Under the pieces are notes generated by a model that did not search any database, had not been told where the DNA came from, and saw only the letters and a list, made by a program, of their open reading frames with translations. This document shows positions 1 through 8,137 of a stretch of DNA of 44,140 nucleotides, in pieces. Source of the DNA: an uncultured Methanobrevibacter sp. (GTDB taxonomy: Archaea; Methanobacteriota; Methanobacteria; Methanobacteriales; Methanobacteriaceae); assembly GCF_946404245.1 (NCBI RefSeq), contig NZ_CAMJCX010000011.1, positions 1 to 44,140 on the forward strand, written 5' to 3'. The translations under genes were made by a program, and so were the position numbers. Numbering within the stretch: position 1 is the stretch's first letter; every line of letters begins with the position of its first letter.

Positions 1-339
1 TTAGGTCAAAAAGCAAGAGGATCTGCATTCACATTACCAGCAAACATGGTTGGTCCTGTATGTGACATGTGTTCCGCAGTAACTGCTATTACCTACGCAG
101 GTATCTTAGCTTACAGAGACACCGTAACCCAAATTTTAGGTGCTCCTGCAGGATTTGCACAAATGATGGCTAACGAAGCTTTAACCCAAGTAACCGCATT
201 AATGCAAAACGAAGGTATCGACAAAATGGACGATGCTTTAAACCCTGCTGCATTATTAGGAACCGCTGACTCCATGAACTTCGGTTCATTAGCAGAAATC
301 GTACCTACCGTATTAGATTACTTAGGTAAAAACGAATAA
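1..339 (+). CDS. hmd: [Fe]-hydrogenase Hmd (H2-forming methylene-H4MPT dehydrogenase), C-terminal part
   Basis: This is the 3' end of a gene that enters from the left edge, open in frame 1 to TAA at 337-339. The 112 visible residues match the C-terminal helical domain of Hmd: MVGPVCDMCSAVTAITYAGI, GAPAGFAQMMANEALTQ and ALLGTADSMNFGSLAEI are hallmark stretches. Hmd reduces methenyl-H4MPT with H2 using the iron-guanylylpyridinol (FeGP) cofactor, without nickel or Fe-S clusters. The C-terminal part forms the dimer interface and the substrate cleft. The catalytic iron-binding Cys lies upstream of the window. The FeGP cofactor genes hcgA-F follow directly, which supports the call. Confidence 0.95.
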   Translation, partial: LGQKARGSAFTLPANMVGPVCDMCSAVTAITYAGILAYRDTVTQILGAPAGFAQMMANEALTQVTALMQNEGIDKMDDALNPAALLGTADSMNFGSLAEIVPTVLDYLGKNE

Positions 340-350
340 ATACAAAACAG

Positions 351-396
351 AATAAGTTAATTGTTGATTAACATCAACAATTCATAACTTATTTTT
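351..396 (+). terminator. Long hairpin terminator after hmd
   Basis: AATAAGTT plus AATTGTTGAT (351-368) pairs with ATCAACAATT (373-382) and, after a 3-nt CAT bulge, with AACTTATT (386-393). The loop is TAAC. A run of T (391-396) ends the structure. An 18-bp stem followed by U is an intrinsic-type terminator and would uncouple the abundant hmd mRNA from the hcg genes. Confidence 0.75.
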
Positions 397-467
397 TAAT
401 TGTTAAGTATGGACATTAAAAAATAAGTTATCTACTTTTAAAAAAAAACATGCGAGATAGATGTTAT

Positions 468-1466
468 ATGATTGATGAAATATTGAAAAAGGCAAAACAA
501 GGAAAAGAATTGGACGATGAAGAATTCCTAAAACTGTTAAAAATAGACAATGATGAAGATTTAGAAAAATTATTCAATGTAGCTTGCCAAATAAGAGACA
601 ATCAATCAAAGATAATAAAATTAACATCTACAGTGCACATAACCAATAAATGCCAAATTCAGCCAAGATGCGAATACTGTGGTTTTGCAGAAGAAACATC
701 ATCAAAAGGATATTTTAATGCATTTTATAAGTCAGATGATGAAATCCTAACAGCAGTTGAATCAATTCAAGAAGCACATATCCCCCGCGTTAGTTGTTCA
801 GGAGGATATGGATATAAGGGAAAACAGGCAGTAAATGCTTGCAGAATCGTTAAAGAAAATTCCAATCTAGAAGTGTTAGTCAACGTTGGCGGGGATTTAA
901 CTGAAAAATCAATTGATAAATTAGCAGAATTGGGAGCAGATACAGTTTGCTGCAATTTAGAAACAATCAATGAAGATATATTCTATCAAAGAAAACCTGG
1001 CGATTCTCTAGATCAAAGAAAATTAACCTGCAAAAGAGTAAGTGATGCAGGAATCGGACTGTCTTCAGGTTTATTGTTAGGCCTTGGTGAAAGCGTAGAA
1101 GACAGATTAAAACATTTACGTTATTTGGGCAATTTCAAAACATTGGAAGAAATTCCAATAATGGGATTCAATCCATACGATGACACACCAATGGCAAACG
1201 AAAAGCCATTCCCATTAAAAGAACAATTAAAGATAGTTGCAGTGACCCGCATAATGTATCCTGAAATTAGAATTACAATGCCAACACCAACTGTTGGTCC
1301 TGAAAATGTGGAATTTTCTCTAAAAGCCGGTGCGAACAATTTAGCAACAGTTATTGCAGATAATTATCCTCACGAAGTAAAAGGTGTCGGTTCACCGGAA
1401 TACGGCAACTATAGTGAAGTTGTTAATGTTATTGAAAAATTAGGATTAATACCTCAAACTATTTAA
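468..1466 (+). CDS. hcgA: HcgA, radical SAM protein of FeGP cofactor synthesis
   Basis: About 332 residues, BioB/HydE-like radical SAM family. The cluster motif is the unusual C-x5-C-x2-C (KCQIQPRCEYCGF, Cys near 62, 68 and 71) rather than CxxxCxxC; this variant is known from HcgA. Downstream are a glycine-rich SAM-contact segment (SCSGGYGY), NVGGDL and LLLGLGES, as in the TIM-barrel of the family. HcgA takes part in making the pyridinol or acyl/CO portion of the FeGP cofactor; its exact reaction is not settled. The start was set at ATG 468 (MIDEIL) because a TATA-like CTTTTAAAAA near 434-444 would give an almost leaderless mRNA. ATG 450 would add MRDRCY. First gene of hcgA-F. Confidence 0.9.
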   Translation: MIDEILKKAKQGKELDDEEFLKLLKIDNDEDLEKLFNVACQIRDNQSKIIKLTSTVHITNKCQIQPRCEYCGFAEETSSKGYFNAFYKSDDEILTAVESIQEAHIPRVSCSGGYGYKGKQAVNACRIVKENSNLEVLVNVGGDLTEKSIDKLAELGADTVCCNLETINEDIFYQRKPGDSLDQRKLTCKRVSDAGIGLSSGLLLGLGESVEDRLKHLRYLGNFKTLEEIPIMGFNPYDDTPMANEKPFPLKEQLKIVAVTRIMYPEIRITMPTPTVGPENVEFSLKAGANNLATVIADNYPHEVKGVGSPEYGNYSEVVNVIEKLGLIPQTI

Positions 1467-1490
1467 TCTCTATTTTTAAGATATGATAAT

Positions 1491-1976
1491 ATGGCATTTG
1501 AAAATATGATAAAAAATGCATTTGAAGAATCCCGAAATAATTGCAGATTCGGAGATACTCTTGAAGAGATTAAAGAAATTCAGGATTATATTAAAAATGC
1601 TGAAAAAATTTATGTTCCAAACAAAAACGGAATCAAAGTTGAAGTTTTAAATGAAGTTTTAGAAGAATATGATTTGCCTAAAGCAGAAATACTTCAAATT
1701 AATACTAATACTGCAGACACCAGCAGAATTCCTGCTCTTGCAAAGGCGTATATGGCACTGGACCAAAGCGATGCCGACTTAATAATTGCAAGGGGTAGAT
1801 TGGGGATTCCTGGTTCTGGATCATTACTAATTTTTATAGACAATAAAGGAAGAATATTGACCTGCGGAACTTCCCCCTCACATTTGATTCATGGAAACTC
1901 AATTGAACAGGCAGTCTATGAAGAATCATGCGAAGCATTAGAAAAAATTGGATTTAAAAAGAAGGCTGAAAAATGA
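1491..1976 (+). CDS. hcgB: HcgB, FeGP cofactor guanylyltransferase
   Basis: 161 residues, the usual HcgB length. HcgB joins GMP from GTP to the 4-hydroxyl of the pyridinol precursor, giving guanylylpyridinol. Recognisable family segments are NTADTSRIPALAKAYMALD, DLIIARGRLGIPGSGSLLIF and TCGTSPSHLIHG; the glycine- and serine-rich loops suit nucleotide binding. The gene lies 24 nt after hcgA and its stop overlaps the start of hcgC by 4 nt (ATGA), so the two are translationally coupled. No truncation or missing segment is seen. Confidence 0.9.
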   Translation: MAFENMIKNAFEESRNNCRFGDTLEEIKEIQDYIKNAEKIYVPNKNGIKVEVLNEVLEEYDLPKAEILQINTNTADTSRIPALAKAYMALDQSDADLIIARGRLGIPGSGSLLIFIDNKGRILTCGTSPSHLIHGNSIEQAVYEESCEALEKIGFKKKAEK

Positions 1977-2764
1977 ATGTTGATACTGGAATTACATCTG
2001 AAGTATTTACAATTAAATCTGAAATAAAATTAATAGATATTTTCAATGAAATTATTGATAAAAAATCCAAGTCTGTTTTTGATTATATCGAATCATTAAA
2101 TCTTGACATCAACACTAGAATAGTTGTTATCGGCACATATTTCACAGGCGTGGGAATTGTTAAGAAATTAAGTGAAAAATATACAAATATCCTGCTAATC
2201 GATATTTATCCCCATTTGGAAGATTTATTGAACAGTAAAATTGGAGGAACAGTGAAAAACCCTGTCGAATTTTCATCTGATTTAAGTTTAATATATGATG
2301 GGAATGTTGTTATTGACACTACCGGTTTTGGAGGAATCAATGTGGACCAATCCTCAAAATTTGATGTTGACGCATTCATCATTGAAGACCCTGTAGCTGA
2401 AGATAATGATGAACTTTTAGCCAATAAAAACAACATCCATGAACGATTAAGCTCGGTAAAATCTCCAAACAAGGGCATTATAAAAACAAAAGGCATAAAT
2501 ACAAAAACATCAGGAACAATGACATTGACAATAGGCGTCCTCACTAATGTTTTGGACATCTGTCTTGAAAAGGATGGGGTTCTTTATAGTGCCTGCGAAA
2601 TGGGATTTTTCGAAGAGATAATATTTAAAGAAAAAAATATTGAAAAATTCCTGAAAAGCGTTGATAAGCAAGCTTTAAAGGTATCCACAATAAATCCGTT
2701 TAACTGCGATGAACTTATTATAAGAGAAATTTCAAAAATTAAAACTGATATAAATGAAGCTTAA
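1973..2764 (+). CDS. hcgC: HcgC, SAM-dependent pyridinol C3-methyltransferase
   Basis: 263 residues, matching the HcgC family. HcgC transfers a methyl group from SAM to C3 of 6-carboxymethyl-5-methyl-4-hydroxy-2-pyridinol during FeGP synthesis. The Rossmann-like part starts at IVVIGTYFTGVGIVKKLSEK, followed by an acidic strand end (LLIDIYPH) and VVIDTTGFGGINVDQ. A later stretch, TKTSGTMTLTIGVLTNVLD, is also typical. The gene starts inside the stop of hcgB and its own end overlaps hcgD by 11 nt, so it sits in one tightly packed operon. The identification is from family motifs and context. Confidence 0.88.
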   Translation: MNVDTGITSEVFTIKSEIKLIDIFNEIIDKKSKSVFDYIESLNLDINTRIVVIGTYFTGVGIVKKLSEKYTNILLIDIYPHLEDLLNSKIGGTVKNPVEFSSDLSLIYDGNVVIDTTGFGGINVDQSSKFDVDAFIIEDPVAEDNDELLANKNNIHERLSSVKSPNKGIIKTKGINTKTSGTMTLTIGVLTNVLDICLEKDGVLYSACEMGFFEEIIFKEKNIEKFLKSVDKQALKVSTINPFNCDELIIREISKIKTDINEA

Positions 2765-3452
2765 AGAAATCATAGAATTTTTGGATGAAAAAATACCTGA
2801 AGATATGGCATTGGATTTTGATAATGTCGGATTAATGGGAAAATATGATTTAAATTTGGATATCGAATCAATCAAGATCTTTATGGATTTATTGCCCGAA
2901 GATGATGAAATCAACACCAACACTTTAATAGTTACTCACCATCCCCCATTATTTGAACCTAAAACACCCACATATACAATTCACTCAAATTGGGACATAA
3001 TAGATGGCGGAGCTAACGAAGCTTTAGCCGAAACATTGAAACTGAATGTAATCGATTATTTTGACAATGAAACAAAAATTGGAAGAATCTGCAAATTCAG
3101 CAGTTCATTTGAAAAACTTAAAAAAGACATATTGGACGAATTTGAAAATGTGAACATAGTTAATATTCCAAATGACAAAAAAGAGATTAATAACATTGGA
3201 ATCATATCAGGATTCGGTTTAAAAAATAAAGAATACATTAAATTAGCTAAAGAAAAAAAATTAGATGTGTTGATTTCCGGAGATATTACTCAAGAAACTG
3301 CAATTATGGCTAAAAATTTAAAAATAACTCTTATCGATCTTGGCCATCATGAAAGTGAAGTTCCAGGATTATATCAATTAGCCAAACTAATGAATGAATT
3401 AAATCTTGACATTGAGGTAATTGATAAAAAACCTATTGAAAAGTTAATGTGA
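2754..3452 (+). CDS. hcgD: HcgD, NIF3-like iron-binding protein of FeGP synthesis
   Basis: 232 residues, NIF3 / GTP cyclohydrolase I type 2-like fold. Visible family marks are the N-terminal LDFDNVGLMG and the metal ligand segment VTHHPPLFEP, with a second His-rich site near the C-terminus (LIDLGHHESEVPG). HcgD binds iron at a dinuclear site and is thought to act as iron chaperone for the cofactor. It overlaps hcgC by 11 nt and ends 4 nt before hcgE. A general NIF3 protein would look similar; the position between hcgC and hcgE decides the name. Confidence 0.87.
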   Translation: MKLKEIIEFLDEKIPEDMALDFDNVGLMGKYDLNLDIESIKIFMDLLPEDDEINTNTLIVTHHPPLFEPKTPTYTIHSNWDIIDGGANEALAETLKLNVIDYFDNETKIGRICKFSSSFEKLKKDILDEFENVNIVNIPNDKKEINNIGIISGFGLKNKEYIKLAKEKKLDVLISGDITQETAIMAKNLKITLIDLGHHESEVPGLYQLAKLMNELNLDIEVIDKKPIEKLM

Positions 3453-3456
3453 TAAC

Positions 3457-4107
3457 ATGAGCGACGAAATACAAAAAATGGAAGACAAACAGGTCCCACA
3501 TGGCAGAATTGATTTGATTGGATGTGGAAGATTAGGTTTAAGAATTGGAATAAATCTAATCCAAGTCCACAGAGGAGGTCCTAAGATTATTGGTGCATTT
3601 GATGGGCAAAAAATTGATGGTGGAGATGTTATCTTTACAATGCTCGGTGCAAAAAATGGCCAAAATAAGCCTGACTTTTTAAAACAACTGTGCACACATG
3701 ATGAAAATTTTAGAAAAGTGGAAAGTTATCCCGAGTATGTCGGTGAAGAAAATCTAGACTTGATTAAAGGAGATGTGGTAATAATCGTCATTGCTGGAGG
3801 AAACACAATACCAACTGCGGCCAAAATTATTAAACATGCTCATGAAAGAGGTGCAACCACCATCGGAACTGCAGGAATATTTGGATTTGGAAATGAAAAT
3901 ATCGAAATAAAAGACATATCAGAATATGATGATTCAAATCCCGCCGTTGAAGAGTTAAGAGCCCAGGGAATTACTGAAAACCACTTGGTTTTAACCACAA
4001 ATAAATTGATTAGGGACAACGAACCTGTAACCCCCTACACATTAGATGAAGTTTCAAAAATCATTACAATTAATGCATTGAAATTATTGAAAGATAAACA
4101 TGATTAA
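3457..4107 (+). CDS. hcgE: HcgE, ThiF/E1-like adenylyltransferase of FeGP synthesis
   Basis: 216 residues, ThiF/E1-like Rossmann protein. The nucleotide-binding loop is LIGCGRLGLRIGINL, followed by GAFDGQKIDGGDV and VVIIVIAGGNTIPTAAKI. HcgE adenylylates the carboxylate of guanylylpyridinol with ATP, activating it for thioester formation on HcgF. It is shorter than bacterial ThiF and shows no CxxC zinc pairs, as expected for HcgE. It overlaps hcgF by 8 nt, consistent with their sequential reactions and with coupled translation. Confidence 0.9.
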   Translation: MSDEIQKMEDKQVPHGRIDLIGCGRLGLRIGINLIQVHRGGPKIIGAFDGQKIDGGDVIFTMLGAKNGQNKPDFLKQLCTHDENFRKVESYPEYVGEENLDLIKGDVVIIVIAGGNTIPTAAKIIKHAHERGATTIGTAGIFGFGNENIEIKDISEYDDSNPAVEELRAQGITENHLVLTTNKLIRDNEPVTPYTLDEVSKIITINALKLLKDKHD

Positions 4108-4660
4108 AATAGCGACTGCCGAGTGTTTCACTCATGGAAAGATTGGAAGAGAACTGCATGCAATAGCTCAAGATTATAACGGAAATTTTGGAACGGAATA
4201 TATTGAAGACCCCAAAAAATATGGTGATTTTGACTATGCCCAGCTTAGCGTGACATGCAGTTTATTCATACCTACAATCGAAGCTGTAAAAAAAATATTG
4301 AATGTTGAAAATCCCCCAAAACCCCAAAAATTAATTAAAGGCATTAAAGTCTATGATGAAAAAGGCGATTTGGAAGTTAGTAAAATAATGGCCGAGGCCG
4401 TCAAAAAATTAAGTGACTGTGACATAGCTATCGGAACTACAGCAGGCGTTGGCAGAGGAGGAATTGCCATAATTACTGACGAATATGAAATCATAACCAC
4501 CACCGACACTTATGCTGATTTGAATGAATTGGATAGTGAAGATCTATTCAACAGGTCCGAAGATGGAATTAAAAAAACACTGGAAATATTATTACTTTTT
4601 TTAAACAATAATTTTGACAAAATAAAAACTTTAGAAAATGTTAAAATTATAAAGAAATAG
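4100..4660 (+). CDS. hcgF: HcgF, guanylylpyridinol thioester-forming protein
   Basis: 186 residues. The N-terminus MIKIATAECFTHG places a cysteine at residue 9, the residue reported in HcgF to form a thioester with the carboxylate activated by HcgE. Other family segments are YAQLSVTCSLFIPTIEAVK and the glycine-rich IAIGTTAGVGRGGIAI, a likely nucleotide-binding loop. It is the last gene of the hcgA-F run and converges on a tRNA gene. No hcgG follows it, in contrast to hcgA-G clusters of relatives; a candidate is at 16840-17736. Confidence 0.9.
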   Translation: MIKIATAECFTHGKIGRELHAIAQDYNGNFGTEYIEDPKKYGDFDYAQLSVTCSLFIPTIEAVKKILNVENPPKPQKLIKGIKVYDEKGDLEVSKIMAEAVKKLSDCDIAIGTTAGVGRGGIAIITDEYEIITTTDTYADLNELDSEDLFNRSEDGIKKTLEILLLFLNNNFDKIKTLENVKIIKK

Positions 4661-4667
4661 TTAAAAG

Positions 4668-4740
4668 AGCTTTAGGGGGGATTCGAACCCCCGACTTCTA
4701 CCTTACCAAGGTAGCGCTCTACCGGCTGAGCCACTAAAGC
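4668..4740 (-). tRNA. tRNA-Thr (anticodon GGU)
   Basis: Read on the minus strand, acceptor arms GCTTTAG/CTAAAGC close a 73-nt cloverleaf with T as discriminator, usual for archaeal tRNA-Thr. The anticodon arm is CTACC-TTGGTAA-GGTAG, giving anticodon GGT. The T arm GGGGGTTCGAATCCCC is canonical. CCA is not encoded and no intron is seen. Confidence 0.95.
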
Positions 4741-4768
4741 AATAAAAAATCGAGAATATATAAAATAG

Positions 4769-4851
<83 letters not shown>

Positions 4852-4878
4852 ATACAATAGTAATGTTTATTTTCATAG

Positions 4879-4888
4879 TATATAAATG
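4879..4888 (-). promoter_or_regulatory. TATA box of tRNA-Leu
   Basis: On the minus strand CATTTATATA is centred about 32 nt before the 5' end of tRNA-Leu. The same decamer is found at several other promoters in this window (cbiM and the iron-box RNAs), so it seems to be the strong TATA consensus of this genome. Confidence 0.6.
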
Positions 4889-4946
4889 TTATCTTTTTTG
4901 CAAGATAAACTTAAAAAAACTACAATAATATATTATATTGACAAAG

Positions 4947-4956
4947 TATATAAATC
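4947..4956 (+). promoter_or_regulatory. TATA box of the ferredoxin operon
   Basis: TATATAAATC lies about 55 nt ahead of the TTG start at 5009. A transcription start about 26 nt downstream would leave a 30-nt leader that contains the AAAGGTG ribosome-binding site. Confidence 0.5.
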
Positions 4957-5008
4957 TTAAGATTAAAAAATATTTATATTCTATAAATTAATTCTAAAGG
5001 TGTATAAT

Positions 5009-5176
5009 TTGCAAGTGGATATGGAAGAATGTGGAGTCTGTGAAGACTGTATCGATGTATGTATGGAAGAAGCGATTTCAAGAAGGGCGTATACAATAAT
5101 TATTGATGCCGACAAATGCGATAATTGCGGCGAATGTGTTGACGTTTGCCCTGTTGGTGCTATTTACGAAGATTAG
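5009..5176 (+). CDS. Small 2[4Fe-4S] ferredoxin, TTG start
   Basis: A 55-residue protein starting with TTG, chosen because AAAGGTG (4996-5002) sits 6 nt upstream. ATG 5021 is the next option. Two cluster motifs are present: CGVCEDCIDVC (Cys 8, 11, 14, 18) and CDNCGECVDVCP (Cys 37, 40, 43, 47). The first motif ends with Met where most bacterial-type ferredoxins have Pro. It is a cytoplasmic electron carrier; its partner cannot be told from sequence. The membrane protein at 5185 starts 8 nt after the stop, so they may share an mRNA. The gene is easily missed because it is short and lacks ATG. Confidence 0.85.
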   Translation: MQVDMEECGVCEDCIDVCMEEAISRRAYTIIIDADKCDNCGECVDVCPVGAIYED

Positions 5177-5184
5177 GATTGCTT

Positions 5185-5952
5185 ATGAAACTCAAATTTA
5201 CACTCATTGATTATATCATAATAATTTTAGTAATATGTGCAATAGCATTTGCATTTATACACATTACAAGCGATGACTCATCAAACATTCAAAAAACTGC
5301 TTTTGATGCTTCAACAATGAATAAACTTCCAGAAACCTATTTGAATTATTATAAAGAAGGAAAAATAGTTAAAGCTACTGTATCAGGCATCAATTCAACC
5401 AATGGTGATGAAGTGACTTTAAACGGTACTGTAAAATGGGTTGATGAAGGATCATCAACAAAAATTTTAATCGAATCCAACAACAAGACATACCTTACAG
5501 GATTATATAAAAACGTCAATAATGCAGACATTTATTTAGATACCATTTCACTGGAAAGTGACGGCAGCGTTTATGAAAATTTAAAAGAATTTAAAATAAA
5601 ACCACAGAATGTTACTTCATTAAATGATTTAAATAAAAATCTAACAGGCTGCGATTATGAAATTTCCACATCGATCTCAATCGATTCAATAGATTCAATC
5701 AAGGTTCGAGAATTGGAAAATGAAATTAATTCCCATGACAAGAGATTAGCTATTAAAACTACAAACACTGAATTGATTAACGAGTTAATCCTAAGTAAAG
5801 CAAATAATCAGAATCTTGAAGATGGAAATAACATTTTAGGAAACATAAACGGAATAACCGATGAAATAACCATCAGAGTTTATGACTGTGATGACAACAC
5901 CCTAAACAATATTAAAAATAACTATGAAGTTACAAATATCAGATCATTTTAA
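5185..5952 (+). CDS. Membrane-anchored DUF4330-like protein
   Basis: 255 residues from ATG 5185, 8 nt after the ferredoxin. The N-terminus MKLKFTLIDYIIIILVICAI followed by AFAFIHI is one transmembrane anchor, and the remaining 220 residues should be outside the cell. The short basic start followed by IDYIIIILV resembles DUF4330 proteins, which are often linked to surface polysaccharide genes. The soluble part has several N-x-S/T sequons and no recognised catalytic motif. The gene ends 11 nt before a polymerase-like membrane protein, so a role in cell-surface polymer assembly is a reasonable inference. The family assignment is tentative. Confidence 0.6.
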   Translation: MKLKFTLIDYIIIILVICAIAFAFIHITSDDSSNIQKTAFDASTMNKLPETYLNYYKEGKIVKATVSGINSTNGDEVTLNGTVKWVDEGSSTKILIESNNKTYLTGLYKNVNNADIYLDTISLESDGSVYENLKEFKIKPQNVTSLNDLNKNLTGCDYEISTSISIDSIDSIKVRELENEINSHDKRLAIKTTNTELINELILSKANNQNLEDGNNILGNINGITDEITIRVYDCDDNTLNNIKNNYEVTNIRSF

Positions 5953-5963
5953 GTTGTGTGACA

Positions 5964-7244
5964 ATGAGCATAATTTATTCTACATTAACTTCCGCAATAA
6001 ATAAGATAAGTGATGAATTTCACAGATCTTTTTTATTTACAACCATCTTTTCAATTTTATCTTTCATTGAAGACGAATGGGTTAACAGTTATTTCAAAAA
6101 ACTATATCCCAGCGAGAATTTCTTAAGCTTTTTAAATAAGAACAGGATTTTAAAAGATTACCTATTCCATCCGTTAATAGTCATTGTTTTATTTGCACTA
6201 TTTCTGCTGTTGTCCCTGAACAGATTATCCCAAAGTCTAACAATAACCCTGATTATAGCATTTGCCGCATTCATTATCGGATCCGCAATACTCCCAAGGT
6301 ATTTTTTCAAGAACTCTTATGAAAACATAGTGAAGTTTGATAAAAAAGACATTTATTCTTTAGGATTCTGTTTAATATTGATAAGCATAGTGTTTTTCTT
6401 CATAAGCATTGCAACAGTTGGAGGAATACCTCTTTTAAAACCGTCAATAAGATATTTATTAAAACCTATCTTTACCATGCCCGTATTTTTAATAATACCT
6501 GGAACCTGCCTTGTAGCTAGCTCATATCTCAAAGATTTTCAGGACAACAACATCACACGTTCACAGGCAAGATTCAGATTCCTATTTTTACTCGCTATTG
6601 ACTGTGCATTTTTATTGCTTCTAGGGTATAGGACACCACTACTTGCAGCATTTCTCATCATAATTATAATAGGTTTCTGCGGAAATATTGTTTCACCATG
6701 GGAAGTTGTTGTTGGAGGATTAATTGGTATAGGTGCAATCATAGGGATTGGGTATTTTCGTTCACTTGGAGAGATGACAATCACATCATCAACAAGCCCA
6801 ATATACACCCTCCAGTCAAGGGCTGACTTTACATTGCATGTTCTCGACCTTCTCGATTTCATTGGAGGAAACTTCGGTTTGACTCATGGGAAATTACTGG
6901 CCAGCTCAATTCCGGGAAGTGATTTGGGTCCTAGAATGATGGTTGGAAAGCTGATAGCATGGAGAACTGAAGTTACCGTCACCCCAACATTAATAGGGCA
7001 GATGGTGGTTGATTTCGGAAAGGTCGGCGTTTTTGTTGAAATGTGCATATTGGGATTCATTTTAGGAATTGGATTTAAAATAATGCAAAAAACAAAAGAT
7101 TACTTTTATATTGGAATTTACTCACTGATTTTGACATACTCCATTTTAGGTATTGAAACAGGGATTTTAGACATTCAAGTATTGTTATACTTTGCAATAG
7201 CCATTTTAATCTATTTAATTTCCCTCGCAAAATCAAAAAATTAG
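5964..7244 (+). CDS. Oligosaccharide repeat-unit polymerase (Wzy-like)
   Basis: 426 residues from ATG 5964, preceded by GTGTGA; GTG 5958 is an in-frame alternative. About ten hydrophobic segments are visible. The long loop between the later helices carries QSRADFTLHVLDLLDFIGGN and KLIAWRTEVTVTPTLIGQM, and the preceding helix ends in LLLLGYRTPLLAAFLI, the arginine-containing pattern seen in archaeal and bacterial O-antigen polymerase-like proteins. It probably polymerises lipid-linked glycan repeats on the outer face of the membrane. Many Methanobacteriales carry such genes for surface glycans. Substrate unknown. Confidence 0.7.
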   Translation: MSIIYSTLTSAINKISDEFHRSFLFTTIFSILSFIEDEWVNSYFKKLYPSENFLSFLNKNRILKDYLFHPLIVIVLFALFLLLSLNRLSQSLTITLIIAFAAFIIGSAILPRYFFKNSYENIVKFDKKDIYSLGFCLILISIVFFFISIATVGGIPLLKPSIRYLLKPIFTMPVFLIIPGTCLVASSYLKDFQDNNITRSQARFRFLFLLAIDCAFLLLLGYRTPLLAAFLIIIIIGFCGNIVSPWEVVVGGLIGIGAIIGIGYFRSLGEMTITSSTSPIYTLQSRADFTLHVLDLLDFIGGNFGLTHGKLLASSIPGSDLGPRMMVGKLIAWRTEVTVTPTLIGQMVVDFGKVGVFVEMCILGFILGIGFKIMQKTKDYFYIGIYSLILTYSILGIETGILDIQVLLYFAIAILIYLISLAKSKN

Positions 7245-7262
7245 CCTATTTTTTTTACATCA

Positions 7263-7303
7263 AGTATTACAAAAATTCTAAAATAATACTAATTCGTATT
7301 ACT
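7263..7303 (+). promoter_or_regulatory. Operator cluster A upstream of cbiM
   Basis: AGTATTA (7263-7269) and TAATACT (7284-7290) form an inverted repeat with a 14-nt spacer, followed by GTATTACT (7296-7303). The geometry resembles archaeal NikR sites (inverted heptamers with 13-15 nt spacing), though the bases differ. The cluster lies just upstream of the TATA box, where a regulator could act on transcription. Assignment to a nickel or cobalt regulator is inference. Confidence 0.5.
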
Positions 7304-7310
7304 TTAATAA

Positions 7311-7320
7311 CATTTATATA
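7311..7320 (+). promoter_or_regulatory. Upstream TATA box of cbiM
   Basis: CATTTATATA lies right after operator cluster A. Initiation near 7340 would give a leader of about 155 nt. A second TATA-like element (TATTTAAATA near 7451-7460) could give a short leader of about 18 nt instead. Confidence 0.5.
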
Positions 7321-7427
7321 GTGAAATAAATTTAACATAGTAAATGTCAAGCACAAAAACGAGTTTATAAAGAATTTTATTTAATTAGACTCCCAATTAA
7401 CTTGATATTACTAAAAATAACTAAAAA

Positions 7428-7480
7428 TAATACTTTTTTGTAATACTCACTATTTAAATAAAAAGCAAAAAAGTATTACT
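7428..7480 (+). promoter_or_regulatory. Operator cluster B ahead of cbiM
   Basis: TAATACT occurs at 7428-7434 and again at 7441-7447, and AGTATTACT at 7472-7480. They are the same heptamer as in cluster A and flank the TATA-like TATTTAAATA. Together with cluster A, six copies occur within 220 bp. Confidence 0.5.
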
Positions 7481-7497
7481 AAAATGGAGGAATTTAA

Positions 7498-8136
7498 TTG
7501 CATATACCAGATGGATTTATACCTATCGCACAGTGTCTAGTATACTATGTAATTTTAATCGTTGCATTATACTTCTCTGTAAAATGGGCTAGATCTAACC
7601 TAGATGAAAAACGTATCCCTCTTTTAGCAGTTCTCGCAGCAGGTATTTTTGCAATCATGTCAATGAATATGCCAATTCCATTTGGTACAAGTGGACACAT
7701 GGTTGGTGGAGCTTTAGTAGCTATCGTATTTTTAGCGCCTGAAGCTGCAGTTTTAGTATTTACTGTCGTACTTCTTATCCAAGCATTAATATTTGGTGAC
7801 GGTGGAATCACTGCTTTAGGAGCAAATGTATTGAACATGGCAATCATTGGAGGTTTCGTAGGTTTATACACCTTCAAAGGATTGAAAGGAACAATTGGTA
7901 ATTATCCTGCAGCAGGAATTGCAGCATGGTTAGCTACTGTAATTGCAGCATTAGCATGCGCTATTGAAATGGCAATCGCTGGAACTTTCCCAGCAAATAT
8001 CGGTATTCCATCAATGGTTTTATACCACTTCTTCATTGGAATCATCGAAGCAGTATTAACTGTAATCGTTCTTGCAGCATTGGACAAATTCAGACCAGAT
8101 TTACTTGCATGGAATAAAAGTGAAGGAGATGCATAA
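7498..8136 (+). CDS. cbiM: CbiM/NikM, substrate-specific component of ECF Ni/Co transporter
   Basis: 212 residues from TTG 7498, with GGAGG 9 nt upstream. The mature N-terminus Met-His-Ile-Pro-Asp-Gly-Phe is the hallmark of CbiM/NikM: His2 is a direct metal ligand. About seven hydrophobic segments follow, with [20 protein letters not shown] carrying the conserved GTSGH loop. It binds Co2+ or Ni2+ outside and moves it through the membrane together with CbiQ. Whether the metal is Co or Ni cannot be decided from sequence; nickel is needed for [NiFe]-hydrogenases and methyl-CoM reductase, cobalt for corrinoid enzymes. cbiN starts 1 nt after its stop. Confidence 0.9.
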   Translation: MHIPDGFIPIAQCLVYYVILIVALYFSVKWARSNLDEKRIPLLAVLAAGIFAIMSMNMPIPFGTSGHMVGGALVAIVFLAPEAAVLVFTVVLLIQALIFGDGGITALGANVLNMAIIGGFVGLYTFKGLKGTIGNYPAAGIAAWLATVIAALACAIEMAIAGTFPANIGIPSMVLYHFFIGIIEAVLTVIVLAALDKFRPDLLAWNKSEGDA

Positions 8137-8137
8137 T

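Noticed and set aside
450-1466. BioB or HydE as the identity of the radical SAM gene
   Set aside because: The C-x5-C-x2-C motif and the position between hmd and hcgB indicate HcgA.
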